A DNA stretch of 64,000 bases from contig CP141128.1 of NCBI GenBank assembly GCA_035236585.1, forward strand, positions 23,589,618 to 23,653,617, in the 5' to 3' direction. The notes beneath the pieces were generated by a model. It saw only the letters and a program-made list of their open reading frames with translations. It had not been told where the DNA came from and ran no database searches. The stretch's first letter is position 1. Each line of letters opens with the position of its first letter. Below are positions 1 through 12,443 of this stretch, one piece after another. This DNA is from Warburgia ugandensis. Lineage: Eukaryota; Streptophyta; Magnoliopsida; Canellales; Canellaceae. The position numbers and the translations under genes were made by a program.

Positions 1-310
1 AAATACATGTCTTCAAGAGGAGGTATCTTGTTTGATTATTCATCCACATCTTCTTAAGTCTTCTATAGTCTTGAGCATCTAACCCTCCTTCTCCGTATCT
101 AAGGTATTGTAAACATGGAAACATGTATAATACCTCAGCAAGCTATGCTTGGTAGGGGAATACAAAAATACCCTACTTTATCAACATAAGAGTACATACC
201 TCAGTCCCTATTTCATCATAGTTCTCCATTCCTGAGTACTCTCCACAGAGTATATACATTATTTATGTAGTACATGACAAATTAGTTAATATAGTGAAGA
301 TTGCTCAAAG

Positions 311-592
311 CTTGTTACTTCCCTTGGCTATGCTCCCACTTAGGAGAGAAATACCTAGCCAAAGATTACTCAACACTTGTTCCTTCCTCTGGCTATACTC
401 CCACTTAGGAGAGAAATACCTAGCCAATCCTCATACGGGGTTTTCATTCTAGGAACTCATGTAATAGCATATCGTCATGCCATACTTGTTCCTTCCCCTG
501 GCTATACTCCCACTTAGGAGAGCAATACCTAGCCAATTATCATATGGGGTGTTCATTCTAGGAACTCATGTAATGGCATATCATCATGCCAT
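311..592 (+). repeat. Short tandem repeat inside the LTR (about 109-bp unit)
   Basis: A box containing CTCCCACTTAGGAGAGAAAT is seen three times (311-361, 376-426, 484-535). The last two copies each carry the same tail (CATTCTAGGAACTCATGTAA, at 427-483 and 536-592). This makes two full units of about 109 bp preceded by a half unit. CTCCCACTTAGGAG is itself partly palindromic. The open frame at 477-695 is only a reading of this repeat. Confidence 0.8.
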
Positions 593-1074
593 GGCATCAT
601 ACTATGCCTATCATATGTGCATCATAATGCAAAATACATTAGGACTACTATGTTCACAACCTCAATCTGTACAGTGCGCCCAGATAACTGTATAATCTTC
701 CATTGATACCAGCTGTGGAATAATCAATCCATGTCCTCATGGGGTGGACCATGGCTATTACAGTGGGGCCTTCCCATTATTGCCCCACCCAACATTTAGC
801 CTCTTTTTGGGCATGGTAACCATCATATAAATTTTAGGAAGTGGGTGGCCAAACCCTCATAACTTCCCTAGCATAGCATCCCCAGTCTCTATCTTTGTGT
901 AAATCAAAATCCACAAGTCTTTATACTTGTATTGAAAATATATTGTACATATCAGATGGTCTATCTGTTTAACTAAGGCTGGAATATTGTACATACCCTA
1001 TTCTTAGGGTTTCCTTAGTCTTCATATCTTAGTACTTTCACCTCATTATACTTGATCATTAAATTAGATCAAGT

Positions 1075-1445
1075 GGATTAGATTATGAGGTTAGATCTCT
1101 TTGTTTGATCATTTGGTTAGATCCCATGTTTTGGATCACTTTTGTTTGATCATTTGGTTAGATCCCATGTTTTGGATCACTTAATTGGATCATATGTTTT
1201 GGATCCCTCAATTGGTTCATATATTTTGGATCCCTTAATTGGACCATATGTTTTGGATCCCTTAATTGGATCATATGTTTTGGATCCCTTCATTGGATCA
1301 TATGTTTTGGATCCCTTAATTAATTCATATGTTTTGGATGCCTCAGTTTGATCATATATTTTTGGATCACTTAGTTGGATCATGTATTTTGGATCACTTA
1401 GTTGGATCATCTGTTTTGGATCATAAGTTTTGGATCACTTGTTTG
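1075..1445. repeat. 27-bp minisatellite in the LTR
   Basis: About 12 units of 27 bp are built on TTGGATCATATGTTTTGGAT followed by CCCTTAA or CACTTAG. The cleanest part is 1,160-1,350; the edges decay. Because 27 is a multiple of three, open frames appear on both strands (1,142-1,351 plus, 1,177-1,410 minus) with a nine-residue period such as PLIGSYVLD. These are by-products and not genes. The related LTR at 40-43.8 kb shows no such array, so the expansion looks specific to this copy. Confidence 0.85.
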
Positions 1446-1919
1446 GATCATGACTATGCTAAGGTACTAAGCATAATGATATAATGAAGGTCTACATTTT
1501 TAGACAGATAATCATGTATATCTATACACGAATCAATAATATATCATTGCATATCCACCTACCTCAAAGTAGTATCTTGATTCATACATCTCTAGTGTAT
1601 TCTTCCACAATGTCCATCGTGGTCTAGATTCATCCATCTATCATACCATATATACAAGGTTATTTCCCTATTCAAGTATGTATTCCTATATATGATACCC
1701 TAATTTTCCTTGAATCAAATTTGATCAAGGGTTTGGGATTCTCTATCTATGTTCTTCTACATACGCATACATACTATACAATACTACATTAGTATTTGTT
1801 TTTTATCATCCAAGATCCTATGGATCTTGTTTGATCATCCTTATCTTGATTTCCAATTTTTATCAAGATTAGATGATTTACTACATTTTATGCTCTCATT
1901 ATTATTACTCAACCAGTTA

Positions 1920-2130
1920 ATGTTTTATTGGTTGAGGGTAGCTTATTTCATTCTAAGTCTAGATTGCTCCTCTTTTGTCAAATTGGCTAAGGCTTACTAG
2001 TTAAATGGTTGAACACAAAGTGGCTACTTCAATCCTCATGTAAGGAGGCGTTTAAACCTCACAAACGTCAATGGAAGGTGGGGGGAGAGTGTGGCTCTAT
2101 TAGATAACCCACTTAACCACTATGTCCATC
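1920..2130 (-). repeat. Module shared with the Athila 2 leader, opposite orientation
   Basis: The reverse complement of this stretch matches 21,470-21,675 in the leader of Athila fossil 2. Landmarks in order are CTAATAGAGCC, TTGACRTTTGTGAGGT, GCCTCCTTACATGAGG and CTAGTAAG. The best part, 1,993-2,113, aligns along about 115 bp with few gaps. A block shared by two unrelated LTR families suggests a small mobile unit or a captured leader fragment. Confidence 0.65.
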
Positions 2131-4861
2131 ATTCACTAGCTTGACCCTAACTCAACCTTTCATAAGGTTCCTATGAGCATTTAATCCTAAGTATTCTTTC
2201 TAATTGTTTTTAATTAAATCCATGAATTAACATGTCATTCATGGAGATTTATTATTCTCCTAAGTTGGACCAAGGAATTTATATTCCTTATATTATCCTA
2301 CTAACTATGGTACTTACTATCATTAAGTCCATGTCATACATTCCATGCGAATGTCCTTTTCTTCTAATTTCATTTAATTTCCATTTCAATGAAATTACAA
2401 TTACATAAGCATTGAAGCATAAATTTAAAGCATGAATAAATAATTAACTAAATACTTAAATAAACAATTAAATAACCAATTAAATAAATAATTCAACTAA
2501 GAAATGAAAGACAATTATCATAATGTTCAATAATTGAAATAGAAATCTAACATGTTATCATGATCCAAGGGTCTTAATTGATCCATATTTATTTTTCATC
2601 TCTTTAGGGTTTAGATCTTGATCCTTCATTTTATTTTAGATCCAACATATTATATTAATGTAATTTAATTATTAAATCATGGATTTATCTCATCCATTGA
2701 TTTGATCTTCCTTGATCTACCCGATCAAGGAGATCTTAGGTCACTTTGTAACATTTAAGGGCATAGATCTTCATCTAGCCCAAATCCACATCATCCATTC
2801 ATTAAATTCCCATGATATTATCTCAAGATCATCATCAAAATACATCCATGCTGTCCAATCATCCTGGATCATCTTGATCTAGGAGATACTATTCATTTTT
2901 AGGGATTTTAGTAACTCTTAAGGCTAGATCTCTTAAGATCTGCCTAATCAATACCATTTAATCCACTGATGTTATTGATTATGTTATAACATCATCATCC
3001 AACAAGGTATTAGTGGTCTGATCATCCTAGATCTTGTAGATCAAGGATGTTAGTTACTTATCCACTTAATTACAGAAATTTTAATTAATTAAAATTAAAA
3101 TTTTATATATTCTCAATTTTGATTATTACAAGGAATCCATAACAACTTTTCGATCTCAATTGAAATTGAAATTGAAATTTTAAGATTTCAGCCCTTTCTA
3201 AGGGCTAAATTTCACCTTACTGTTTTGTGTTATTTGGATTAATATAGAGACATAAAAATTCTACTTTGAACATGGTTTTTAAGGTTTTGGAACCTTATAA
3301 ATACATCCAACGGTTCAGATTTGGTTTTTGGGGTCATGTAGGCCATGATCCGGATAAATGGCAAGGATTTGATTAAATAGATCATGTAGATACTAATTAA
3401 AAACATGATCTAAAATATTCAGTGGATAAATAACATAATGAGAAATCCATGGAAGGTTGTTGATCTAAATTTTGAGGACAATCACAATCCTAATTGAGAT
3501 TTTAAGATTTTAGCCCGTTTTAAGGGCTGAATTCCATCTTTACTGTTGTTGATCAATTCATTCATATATAAGAACATAAATCTGAATGTAAACATGATCC
3601 TAAGGAATTAGGTAGTCTATGAAGCCATCCATCGGTTCAGATTTGTGTTTTAAAGTCATCTGATCCATGATCTAAGATCATGGATACTGATTTTACCAAA
3701 CAACATATAAAATCAAAATTTGAAACATGGATATAATACATTCAATATCTAGATCAAGTGACAAGGAATATGTAGAAACTTTCGGATCTAAATTCTGAGC
3801 TCTATAAAGCTCTGAATTAGAAAAATAAGTTCTCAGTTTAAAAGAGAACGGCCCAGATTTGATCTAGGTGCGAGTGCTGGTACGGGTACGGGACGATCGA
3901 CATCCCGCACCTGTGACCGCCTATCTTAGGTGTCTGGGCATAGGTGACTGGCTACAGGCGAGACGGTCCGATCTGGACCGTCAGATCGCTTGCGACTGGA
4001 TCTCCTCCACCCGTTAACATCTAAAGCCCAGATTTCATATCCTGGGGTTTTTGGGCCCCAGGAATCCATCCAATGGCTCATAAGATTGATCTGAGCCGTC
4101 TGTGATGAGATCTCATCACCCAAGCCAGATCCATTGTCTCCGACGGATCTACGGCTGGGGAGACCTCGTGATGGCTGGAAAACCATGCTAACCTACCAAA
4201 AATGAAAGAGGGGGTGCCAGTGCACCTACCTGTGCGGGTCTGGAGGGGAGGAGCTCACCAGAGATCAAGAAACCAGCCGGAGAAGAAAAGGAAAACCCTA
4301 TACTCTAGATAATGCATACAAGGAGATATTTACCCGTTCCCATTGCCGGAGAAGGTGGAGAAACATAGGGGTTTTGTAGATCACCCCATTCTAGAGATGA
4401 CTGACGATTCCAGATCATCATTGAACGATCAGATTTGCCAGAATATCATGAAGAACATGCTAGATACGGTAACCCTTACTGGGTTAAATTTCGTTTTCAC
4501 TTTTCCGAAGATCCAAGAGGTGGATCATCCTCAAATTAAAGGGCTTTTGTAACTAGACCTTTTCCGAACAAATCCAATGGTGAAGATGGTGTTTCAATGG
4601 GTATAAAGCGATGGCTAATTGAAATAGGGTTTCGTGGGCGAAAACCCATTTCATCAGGGACGACGCGTCTCGGGACGCACCCGACTTCTCCACTCAGTCT
4701 GGAGAGCCTGGTGCGTCTGTAGACACGCCCTGAATGAAAAAAGTAAGAGAAGAAAGAAGAAGAACTTGGGGGAGTTTGTGGAGGTTTCTGGTTCTAAAAT
4801 TTTTCAGCATACTAGGGGACCTCATGAATGATTTTATGTTGATTTTTGAGAATTTTTCTGA

Positions 4862-4876
4862 GGTCTATTTATAGAG
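4862..4876 (+). promoter_or_regulatory. TATA-like motif of the LTR
   Basis: CTATTTATAGAGG lies about 585 bp before the LTR end and downstream of the GC-richer segment, a plausible U3 promoter position. The assignment rests on motif and position only. Confidence 0.4.
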
Positions 4877-5452
4877 GTTTTGAGTAGTTTTCATAACAAC
4901 ATGCAATAATTATGTTTTCTCCTTTTTATTTTTTAATGTATATTATATTCCCACTACCACCTCCTTCTCCACTAACAGGTGATAGTGGTTTGACTAATGA
5001 TTGCAAGTTTTCCATACATTGGATCCCTTTGTGGGCCCCATGTGGGCCTCACATGTGTGTGAAAAGACCAAATTGCCCTTTTATGGAGAAAATCCATTTT
5101 ATTCTCTCGGGCTCGGAATTGAGCGTACTTAGTGACGTTGGATTCGCATTTCTGAGTACATTCCAGATTTGGATGTCTCAGGTCTTGGTTATTTGTGAAA
5201 TTACTATTTTACCCTTTCATTCATTAAAATAAAGAAAAATACGGATTTTTCATTTGTATTCAAAAATTGTCGTGCTTACAGTCATTTTGAAGCGTTCGTC
5301 GCATATGTTTTCAATTATACATCTCTCATACCTTGATTCCACTTCTATGAGAAGTGCATATTTTATAACCCTAATATTCCAGCCTGATTTTTATTGAAAT
5401 TCTTAATTTCAATATTTATTTAATTTCTTTATCAATAATTAGGGGTGTTACA

Positions 5453-6250
5453 ACTAGTTCGTAGAAATGATGTGTAATGGCAACTTTCTCAGCAAACAAC
5501 TAGATGAGGTAGAGGAGTATTTGGAATGGCTAGTTGAAAGTACATAGACCTAAGCTAACTTAAAAAGAATAGAACATATAGATAGACCTAAGTCCACTAC
5601 CACCCATGCTAGAGGAGGCTTGTATGCGATGTCTAACGAAGATGAAATCAATGTCAGAGTAGTATTCCTAGCTAGAAAAGTATAAGCCATGGAAATGGGA
5701 ACAAAAAACTCAAATAAAGACGAACGAGTGTGTAACATCTGTGAGAGTACCACCCATCTTACTCATGAATATCCTACCATTCCAGCATTCCAAGAGGTAC
5801 TTCATGATTAAGCTAATGTACTTAACACTTATAAAAGACCTTTCTCCCCATATTCAGTGATTTACAATCCCAATTAGAAAAACCATCCAAATTTTAGTTG
5901 GAGAAATGGACCTACTACCAATGTTTCACAACTAGGACCATACCAGCCTCATCAACAAAATAAAGGACTACTTGCTCCACCCCCATACCCAACTCATCAA
6001 CATTTTTCTTCTAGACTTTACTTGCTCCCACCTAAAAGACCTATGGAGAATAATAACAATCAACTCGTTCAAAACTAGGAGAGGAAAATTTCTCAATTAG
6101 AAATCCAATTAAAACATATCAATCAGTCTATTAATGAAATAAAAAAATATGATGAGTCAATGGATGAAAAATATGGAAAAAGAGAAGTTTCCAGCTTAAC
6201 CACAAGCAAACCCTAAGGGAGTAAATGTGGTTAGCACTAATGCATTTGAT
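5453..6250 (+). mobile_element. Athila 1: gag C-terminal remnant
   Basis: The decayed reading contains a knuckle-like CNICESTTHLTHEYP segment near 5,733-5,780. It is followed by a proline- and asparagine-rich stretch (near 5,860-6,010) typical of the Athila gag tail. In the living family this would be nucleocapsid. It is a fossil fragment. Confidence 0.65.
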
Positions 6251-6589
6251 GCATCATTCATCACTATTATAGAATAGACCAAGGTTGTCACCCTTCTTAA
6301 GAGTGGTAAAAGAATTGAGAAGGATGATCCACAAAAGACTAAATAGGTAGAAAAATCCCCTAATGTTAAAGAAAATTCTAAACAGAAGGATCCCTCTTCA
6401 CTTGTTGACCGATGTCCTATCCCTGCTCCATTCCCTCAAAGGTTGCATCAAGCTCTAAAATCTGCCTCTAATGATGAGATTTTAGAGATATTCAAGAAAG
6501 TTAAGATCAACATACTGATATTAGACATTATAAAACAAATCCCATCATATGCCATATTCCTAAAAGACCTATGCACCATAAAAAGAAAA

Positions 6590-7060
6590 ATAAATGTTCA
6601 AAAGAAGGCATTTTTTTACTAAAAAAGCTAATTCTATTCTTCAACATCATACAGCACAAAAATATAAGGATCCAGATTGTCCCACTCTTACTTGTATTAT
6701 TAACAACTATAATATTAATCAAGCTTTGCTTGATTTGGAATCTAGTGTGAATTTACTATCTTACTCAATATATGAACAGTTAGGCATATGTGAACTGAAA
6801 CCTACATCTACTACACTTTAGCTAGCTAATCATCTGTGAAAATACTAAGATGGGTAATAGAAGATGTGTTAGTCCAGGTTTCTAGATCTGGATACACAAG
6901 TGGTGGTGAATGAGAACAATGAAATAGCAGTCATCCTAGGGCAACCATTTTTGGCCATCCAATGCCTTAATTAACAGTAGAAATGGTGTTATGAAACTAT
7001 TTTTTGGTAATATGACATTAGAGCTAAACATCTTTAACACTTGTAAGCAACCTAGTGAAC
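6590..7060 (+). mobile_element. Athila 1: protease region
   Basis: The stretch carries the aspartic-protease neighbourhood (DLESSVNLLSYSIYEQLG, related to the DxGAS..L pattern). It is followed by the ILGQPFLA-like strand and the Athila-typical MKLFFGNMTLELNIF. It matches 23,690-24,330 of fossil 2 in order and wording. It is decayed. Confidence 0.75.
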
Positions 7061-7369
7061 CCACTGATGACTTGCACAGTGTCAAAATGATCAATTCAGT
7101 TATGCAAGATCATTTTTTATCATCTTCTTTATCAAACCCACTCGAGGCCTATCTGGCCCACTTTAATGAGTTTAATGAGGATGCATTAATAGAGGAATTT
7201 AATGCTCTTCTTGATTATATTTCTATAATAGATATAGAAAAATGAAAACCTCATTTCAAGGTACTTCCATAGAGGGAATCTACTCCCCTTCCATCATCAG
7301 TAGAACCACCTAAGCTTGAATTGAAATCTCTACCATGAGATTTAAAATATACCTATTTTGGAGAAAATG

Positions 7370-8385
7370 AGACTTTTTCTGCAATAATTTACTCCCAATT
7401 AGAAACATCTCAGGAGGAAAAGTTAATACACACTTTAAAAAAAGACAAAGGTGCTATAGGATGGATCATAGCTGGTATAAAGGGCATTAACCCTTTAATA
7501 TGTACCCATAAGATATATTTACAGGATGAAGCTAAACCATGTCGTCAAATGAAAAGCATGTTAGATCCTAATATGAAAGATGTGGTAAGAGCAAAAGTCA
7601 TAAAGGTGCTTATTGTGGGAATCATCTATCCCATAAGTGATAGTAAATGGGTAAGTCCTACTGAGGTAACTCCAAAAAAAGTTTGGAGTGATAGTAATAA
7701 CTAATGCCAAAAATGAATTAATCCCCACTAGTGTTACCACTAGTTGGTGTGTGTATCGGCTATAGAAATTTGAATATTGCCACTACGAAGGACCATTTTC
7801 CTTTGCCCTTTGTTGATCAAATGTTAGAAAGGGTTATAGGACATCAATACTATTGTTTCTTATATGGTTATTTTGGGTATAACCAAATAGAAATTGCAAG
7901 CAAGGATCAGGAAAAGACCACATTTACATGTCCTTTTGGCACTTTTTCTTACAAAAGAATGCCATTTGGATTATGTAACGCTCTTGCCACATTTCAATGT
8001 TGCATTTTGTGTATCTTTAGTGATAGGGTAGAGAGAATATTAGAGGCCTTCATGGATGACTTTTCTATTTTTGATTTGAAACATGTCTTGAAAATCTAAG
8101 AAAAGTCTTAAGTCATTCTGAAGAAAAGAACCCAGTGCTTAATTGGGAAAAATGTCATTTCATGATTCCTAAGGGAATTATCCTAGGCTGCTACATTATG
8201 TCATCCAAAGGTATAGAGGTAGATGGAGCCAAAGTTGACTTAATTACTAATCTATCTATCACAAAATCTATTAGGGGCATTTGCTCTTTCCTAGGTCATG
8301 CAGGTATAGGAGGTTTATTAAAGATTTTAATGCAATATCCAGACCATTATGTCACCTCCTCACATAGGATACCCTTTTGAGTGGA
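7370..8385 (+). mobile_element. Athila 1: reverse transcriptase region
   Basis: RT hallmarks are readable: a YRNLN-like strand, GYFGYNQIEIA, FTCPFGTFSYKRMPFGLCNA and the catalytic box FMDDF near 8,050. The C-terminal part (NWEKCHFM, then GIILGCYIMSSKGIEV) follows in order. It is a fossil, spread over several frames. Confidence 0.85.
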
Positions 8386-8389
8386 TTGA

Positions 8390-8850
8390 TGATTGTTAAG
8401 AAGCTTTTACAGAGCTAAAAGACAAGTTGACCACTGCACTTATCATGCAAACACCTGACTAGAGTCTACAAATCATGTGTGATGCTAATGACTATGCTGT
8501 AGGAGCTGTACTAGGGCAGAGAAAAGAGAAAAAGTCACATATCATCTACTATGTTAGTAGGACCCTAAATAGCACCCAAATGAATTATTCCACTATGGAG
8601 AAAGAACTCTTAGCAGTCGACTTCGCATTGGCTAAATTCAGGTCTTACTTGGTTTGATCTAAATAGTCATATTCACTGACCATTCAGCCCTTAAGTGTCT
8701 TCTTTCTAAGAAAGATGCTAAGCCTAGACTAATTAGATGGATTATTTAACTCCAATAATTTGACATTGAAATAAAAGATAAGAAGGGAGTAGAGAATGTT
8801 GTAGCTGACCATTTATCTCACCTGGTCCTAACAGATCCTTTAGATGAGTT
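8390..8850 (+). mobile_element. Athila 1: RNase H region
   Basis: It holds the retroelement RNase H signature MCDANDYAVGAVLGQ, then YYVSRTLN, NYSTMEKELLAV and later VVADHLSHL-like wording near 8,800. The order fits the RT-to-RNase H junction of Ty3/gypsy. It is decayed. Confidence 0.8.
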
Positions 8851-8989
8851 GCCAATTAGAGGCCTGATGAGCAACTTTTTCATGTTTCCCATCCTCCCTA
8901 GTTTGCTGATATTGCAATTTTTTTAGTCACAAGGAAGATTCCTAAAGATTGGAATAAATAAGAAAAGCAAAAATTCTTTTCCAATGTTA

Positions 8990-10160
8990 AGTGCTACTTC
9001 TAGGATGATCCTTACCTATTGAAGTACTACCCAAATTAAATCACTAGGAGATGTGTCCTCAACATAGAGCAACATAGTGTCATCTTTTTTTATCACTCAG
9101 AAGCATGTGGTGGACATTTTTCTACCTAGAAAATAGCTGCTAAGATTTTGTAATGTGGTTTCTATTGGTTGTCATTGTTTAAAGACAAATGTGTTTGGTA
9201 AATCATGTGACCAATGTCAAAAGTTAGGATGAATAAACTATAGGAATATGATACCTCCAAAACTTATCCTTGTCATAGAAGTTTTTTATTGTCGGGGTAT
9301 AGATTTCATGGGGACATTCCCACCTTTTGGCTACATTTATTTCTTATTAGCTGTAGACTATGTTTCAAAATGGATTGAGGCTATCTCATGTAGGCATATT
9401 GATCACAAAATAGTTCTTAAATTCTTAAAAGAAAACATTTTTCTAGATTTAGGACCCCTCAAGCCATTATAAGTGATGATGGTACACACTTTTGAAACAA
9501 ACCATTTGAAGCACTCATGAAAAATATAATATTGCACATAAAGTTGCAACACCGTATCACCCACAAATAAGTGGACAAGTAGAAGTATCTAATCTGGCCA
9601 TAAAACAAATTCTACAAAAGACTATTAATCTAGATTGTAAGGATTGGTCTCTTGGACTAACTGATGCACTTTAGGCTTACAGGACTGCACATAATACCCC
9701 GATTGATATGTCACCCTATTGTATTGTGTATGGTAAGGCTTACCATTTGCCCATGGAATTGGAACATATAGCCTACTGGGTAATAAAGACCTTTAATTTC
9801 AATATGGATAAAGCATGCTCACATAGAAAACTCCAACTTAATGGGTTGGAAGAGATCGAGTAAAAAGCTTATGAGAGTGATGGGATATATAAAGAAAGGC
9901 TGAAATTTTTTTATGACAAAAATATAATGAGAAAATCCTTTACTCTAAACTAAAAGGTTTTGCTTTACAATTCTAGGCTCCACCTATTTCTAGGTAAGCT
10001 TCGATCTTAATGGATTGGTCCATATATAGTAAAAGAGGTTTTTCCATATGAGGATCGATGAGATTGAGTATACTAGGATTGATCATTCTTCCAAAGTGAA
10101 TGGTCAACATTTAAAACCTTTCCTAGAATATGAGAATCCAGAAGTTGAGTCCACAACTCT
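8990..10160 (+). mobile_element. Athila 1: integrase region
   Basis: An N-terminal zinc-binding region is followed by catalytic-core wording (GIDFMGTFPPFG, AVDYVSKWIEA) and a PYHPQTSGQ-like strand near 9,550-9,575. A C-terminal part near 9,940-10,130 resembles the beta-rich domain ([15 protein letters not shown]-type). It is decayed. Confidence 0.8.
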
Positions 10161-11677
10161 GGAGATCTTGTTTATCAGGATTGAGTGGATCTGATCCCTC
10201 TATATTATCATTTGTATTTTTTCTTTTTATTGTTTTATGCATCACCCATATTCATTTTAGGTCATAGTTTTTAAACATTGAGGATAATGTTTCTTTTAGG
10301 TTGGGGGTGTAGAAATCTATAAAATTCTAATTGTTATTTGTTTTTTCACTTAATTTTAAAAAATAAAAAATTTTACAAAACTTTTTTATTAATTAATGAA
10401 ACTGAACATGATTAATTCATCATTTTACTTATTTTCTAAAATATTTCATGAAAGCTAAGTCTCAGATCACATCTGTACACACATAGTGTAAATTTCTAAG
10501 TAGCTATAACTTACAGATCCTAAAGAAATTAAGAGGAGACCGATAACCTAAGTGAGTTTTAGCCATTCATTCTTTTCGAGAGGTTATAAATGTTTCAAAT
10601 TTTTTCAAAGTGCTTAAAGAAAATTTGATCCCACCAACTCTTAAATTTGGGTAATTACCTGAAGTATTAGAATATTACCTTTAAAATTCTAGAAGTTCAT
10701 TGAATCTAATAGATTATATGAAACCTAGAAAAGGATTTAGGCCATCCTTGTTATCAACCTAGAGAATGAAGCCTAACCAAAAGTATTTCTACCACTAGCC
10801 AAGCCTTTTATATAAGACTTTTCTTTTCTCACCCAAATTACCTTTACCTATATTAACCTAGTGTAATATTTCCATTTCCTATTTTCTTTGAAAAATAAGT
10901 TAGAGATGAATGAAAATATACATTTTAATTGTAACAAAAGTAGAAAAAGTGAATATGAAGAAAAGAAATGTTCTTCAAAGAGACTCAAAGGTGTTGGAAA
11001 AAAAGTTTGAAGAATGCAAAAAAAAAAATGGAAAAAGAAATATTCACTTCAACAAATTAAAGAAGAATTGTAACTTTAGAAGGCCTCTACTTATTTTTGA
11101 AAACACATTGAATATCCTTTATAACCTTTCTTTTGTACCCTATCCTAAGCCTACATTTTGTCCCAGTTAAAGATCTATTAATTTTAGGATAAATATATTC
11201 TTGATGAGGACATGAATGAATGGGATTTAAAGAGTTGTATTTCTAAAAGTTCAAAAGTAATGGCATCCTTTCTAAAGGGATCAAAACTAAATTCCATAAT
11301 AACTCTCATTCATTCATGAATATATGTGAGATAAATTTATTTTTAATGACTTTGTTTGCATTTTTAAAAGAGAGATATGATTTGAACCCTTTTTCTAAGA
11401 GATTCTATTTATAAGTTTATGTCATTAGTGAGGATTGAGGTCAAAACATATTTCAAATGGAGTTCAAAAGTTAGAAGTCTACTTAAAGATAAAGATTATT
11501 TTATATGTAGACTGTACACTCACACACCCACTCTGAGATCTGATCTTAAAGTTGATGGATTTATTGAAGATAATACTCTAAAGAAAAAGTGGAGTTGACA
11601 TGAAAATAAATTTTAGAATTTTAAATAATGGTTTTTCCCATTTTTGCTAGGGACTAGAAAAATTCTAGTTCGGGGTG
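10160..11677 (+). mobile_element. Athila 1: post-pol spacer
   Basis: AT-rich non-coding DNA after pol. It starts with an Athila-typical purine-rich motif (AGGTTGGGGGTGTAG near 10,300). It shares blocks with the spacer of fossil 2, for example the 'aggccatccttg' segment near 10,740 and again near 27,945. Some Athila relatives carry an env-like frame here; none is recognisable. CGGGGTG just before 11,678 serves as the terminal polypurine tract. Confidence 0.65.
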
Positions 11678-12443
11678 TGTCGAGTATTCAATTTTGGTCA
11701 AAATAACCCTAATTTAGCATTTAATTAGATAATCTAACTGATCGATTTTGCAATTTTAGATAAAATATGAATTTAGCTCTAATTGACCATCTAACTATTA
11801 ATTTGTAAAATTTAATAATCAGATGATCATCAGAGGTAATTAGAGGTGTAATGTTCCCTGATTAATCCAAGAACTATTTTATTTGAACCTATTTTATTTA
11901 AATCTTAAACCTAATCAATGGAGCTTTAATAAATAGGATCTTTTCAATTTCTAGTTGTTTTCATGTCAGATTTTCAATTAATCTTCAGATATTGTTATTA
12001 GGATATCTCTTAGCTTATTCAATGTCTCTAATCTTTAATATAAACTCCAAAAATCAATCTAAGCTGTCCAAAACCCCAAATTATTAGTTAGTCCAAATCT
12101 TTAAAATTTTAGGGAACATGCCTAATCCAACCATTGGATCCTTAATCAAGGACATGCTAGAGATATTGACAAAGGAAGATGAACATTAATAATGTCAATT
12201 TTAAAGAAATTGGCTTTAATCAAGCTAGGGAAGTAGATTTTATGTTTCTTTTTAGTTTAATTTTCTTTATTTTTGAACTGCAAATTCTATAATTTTTATC
12301 AATTCAATAGATCTGAATTTTTATTGCTTTATTATTTGAGTTTTATTTAAACTCCTACATTTTAAGTCGAGTTCCCATGAGATCAACACATACTTCCATC
12401 AGCTACACTACAAGAGGCCACACACTTGCGGTAAAACATTCCA
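11678..12443 (+). mobile_element. Athila 1: 3' LTR (short form)
   Basis: It begins TGTCGAGTATTCAATTTTGG and ends near TAAAACATTCCA. Its start aligns with the LTR start at 18,521 (AACCCTA..TTTAGCATTTAATTAGA) and its end with the LTR end near 20,600 (CACATACTTCCATCAGCTA against CCATACTTGCATTAGCTA). At 766 bp it is much shorter than the fossil 2 LTR because it lacks the long pyrimidine-rich middle. It runs straight into the satellite array. Confidence 0.75.

Larger units (their letters stand above)
1..5452 (+). mobile_element. Tekay/Del-like (Ty3/gypsy chromovirus) long LTR, 3' part
   Basis: A long non-coding block ends sharply in GGGGTGTTACA at 5,452, the usual 3' end of Tekay/Del-type plant LTRs. 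Sequence resuming at 5,453 is already inside an Athila gag, so this LTR interrupts that older element. Other LTR-like traits are a GC-richer promoter-like stretch near 3,860-4,260, a TATA-like motif at 4,864, and a block near 5,030-5,190 (GTGGGCCCCATGTGGGCC, then GACGTTGGATTCG) that recurs in diverged form at about 43,640. The 5' end lies outside the window, so a solo LTR cannot be told from the 3' LTR of a full element. No protein domain was seen. The family assignment rests on terminal motifs and general LTR character, not on coding sequence. Confidence 0.6.
5453..12443 (+). mobile_element. Athila-type Ty3/gypsy fossil 1 (gag remnant to 3' LTR)
   Basis: An old Athila-lineage LTR retrotransposon. 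Recognisable parts in order are the gag C-terminal part with a zinc-knuckle region, protease, reverse transcriptase, RNase H, integrase, a long non-coding post-pol spacer and a 3' LTR. Its 5' part is cut off by the Tekay/Del-like LTR ending at 5,452. The order PR-RT-RH-IN and the protease-region wording (MKLFFGNMTLELNIF) fit the Athila branch. The element is broken, with on the order of two dozen or more disruptions, and no complete gag or pol frame. It is older than the LTR inserted into it. Only one LTR is in view, so no LTR-divergence age can be given. Confidence 0.85.

Noticed and set aside
1142-1410. Overlapping sense and antisense frames with a nine-residue repeat, at first glance a repeat protein
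   Set aside because: They arise from the 27-bp minisatellite inside an LTR, with equal openness on both strands and no gene signals.
10160-11677. Possible env-like third gene in the Athila post-pol spacer, including the 86-codon frame at 10,910-11,170
   Set aside because: It is lysine-rich, low in complexity, without a signal peptide or membrane pattern I could support, and not conserved in the equivalent spacer at 27.5-29.0 kb.
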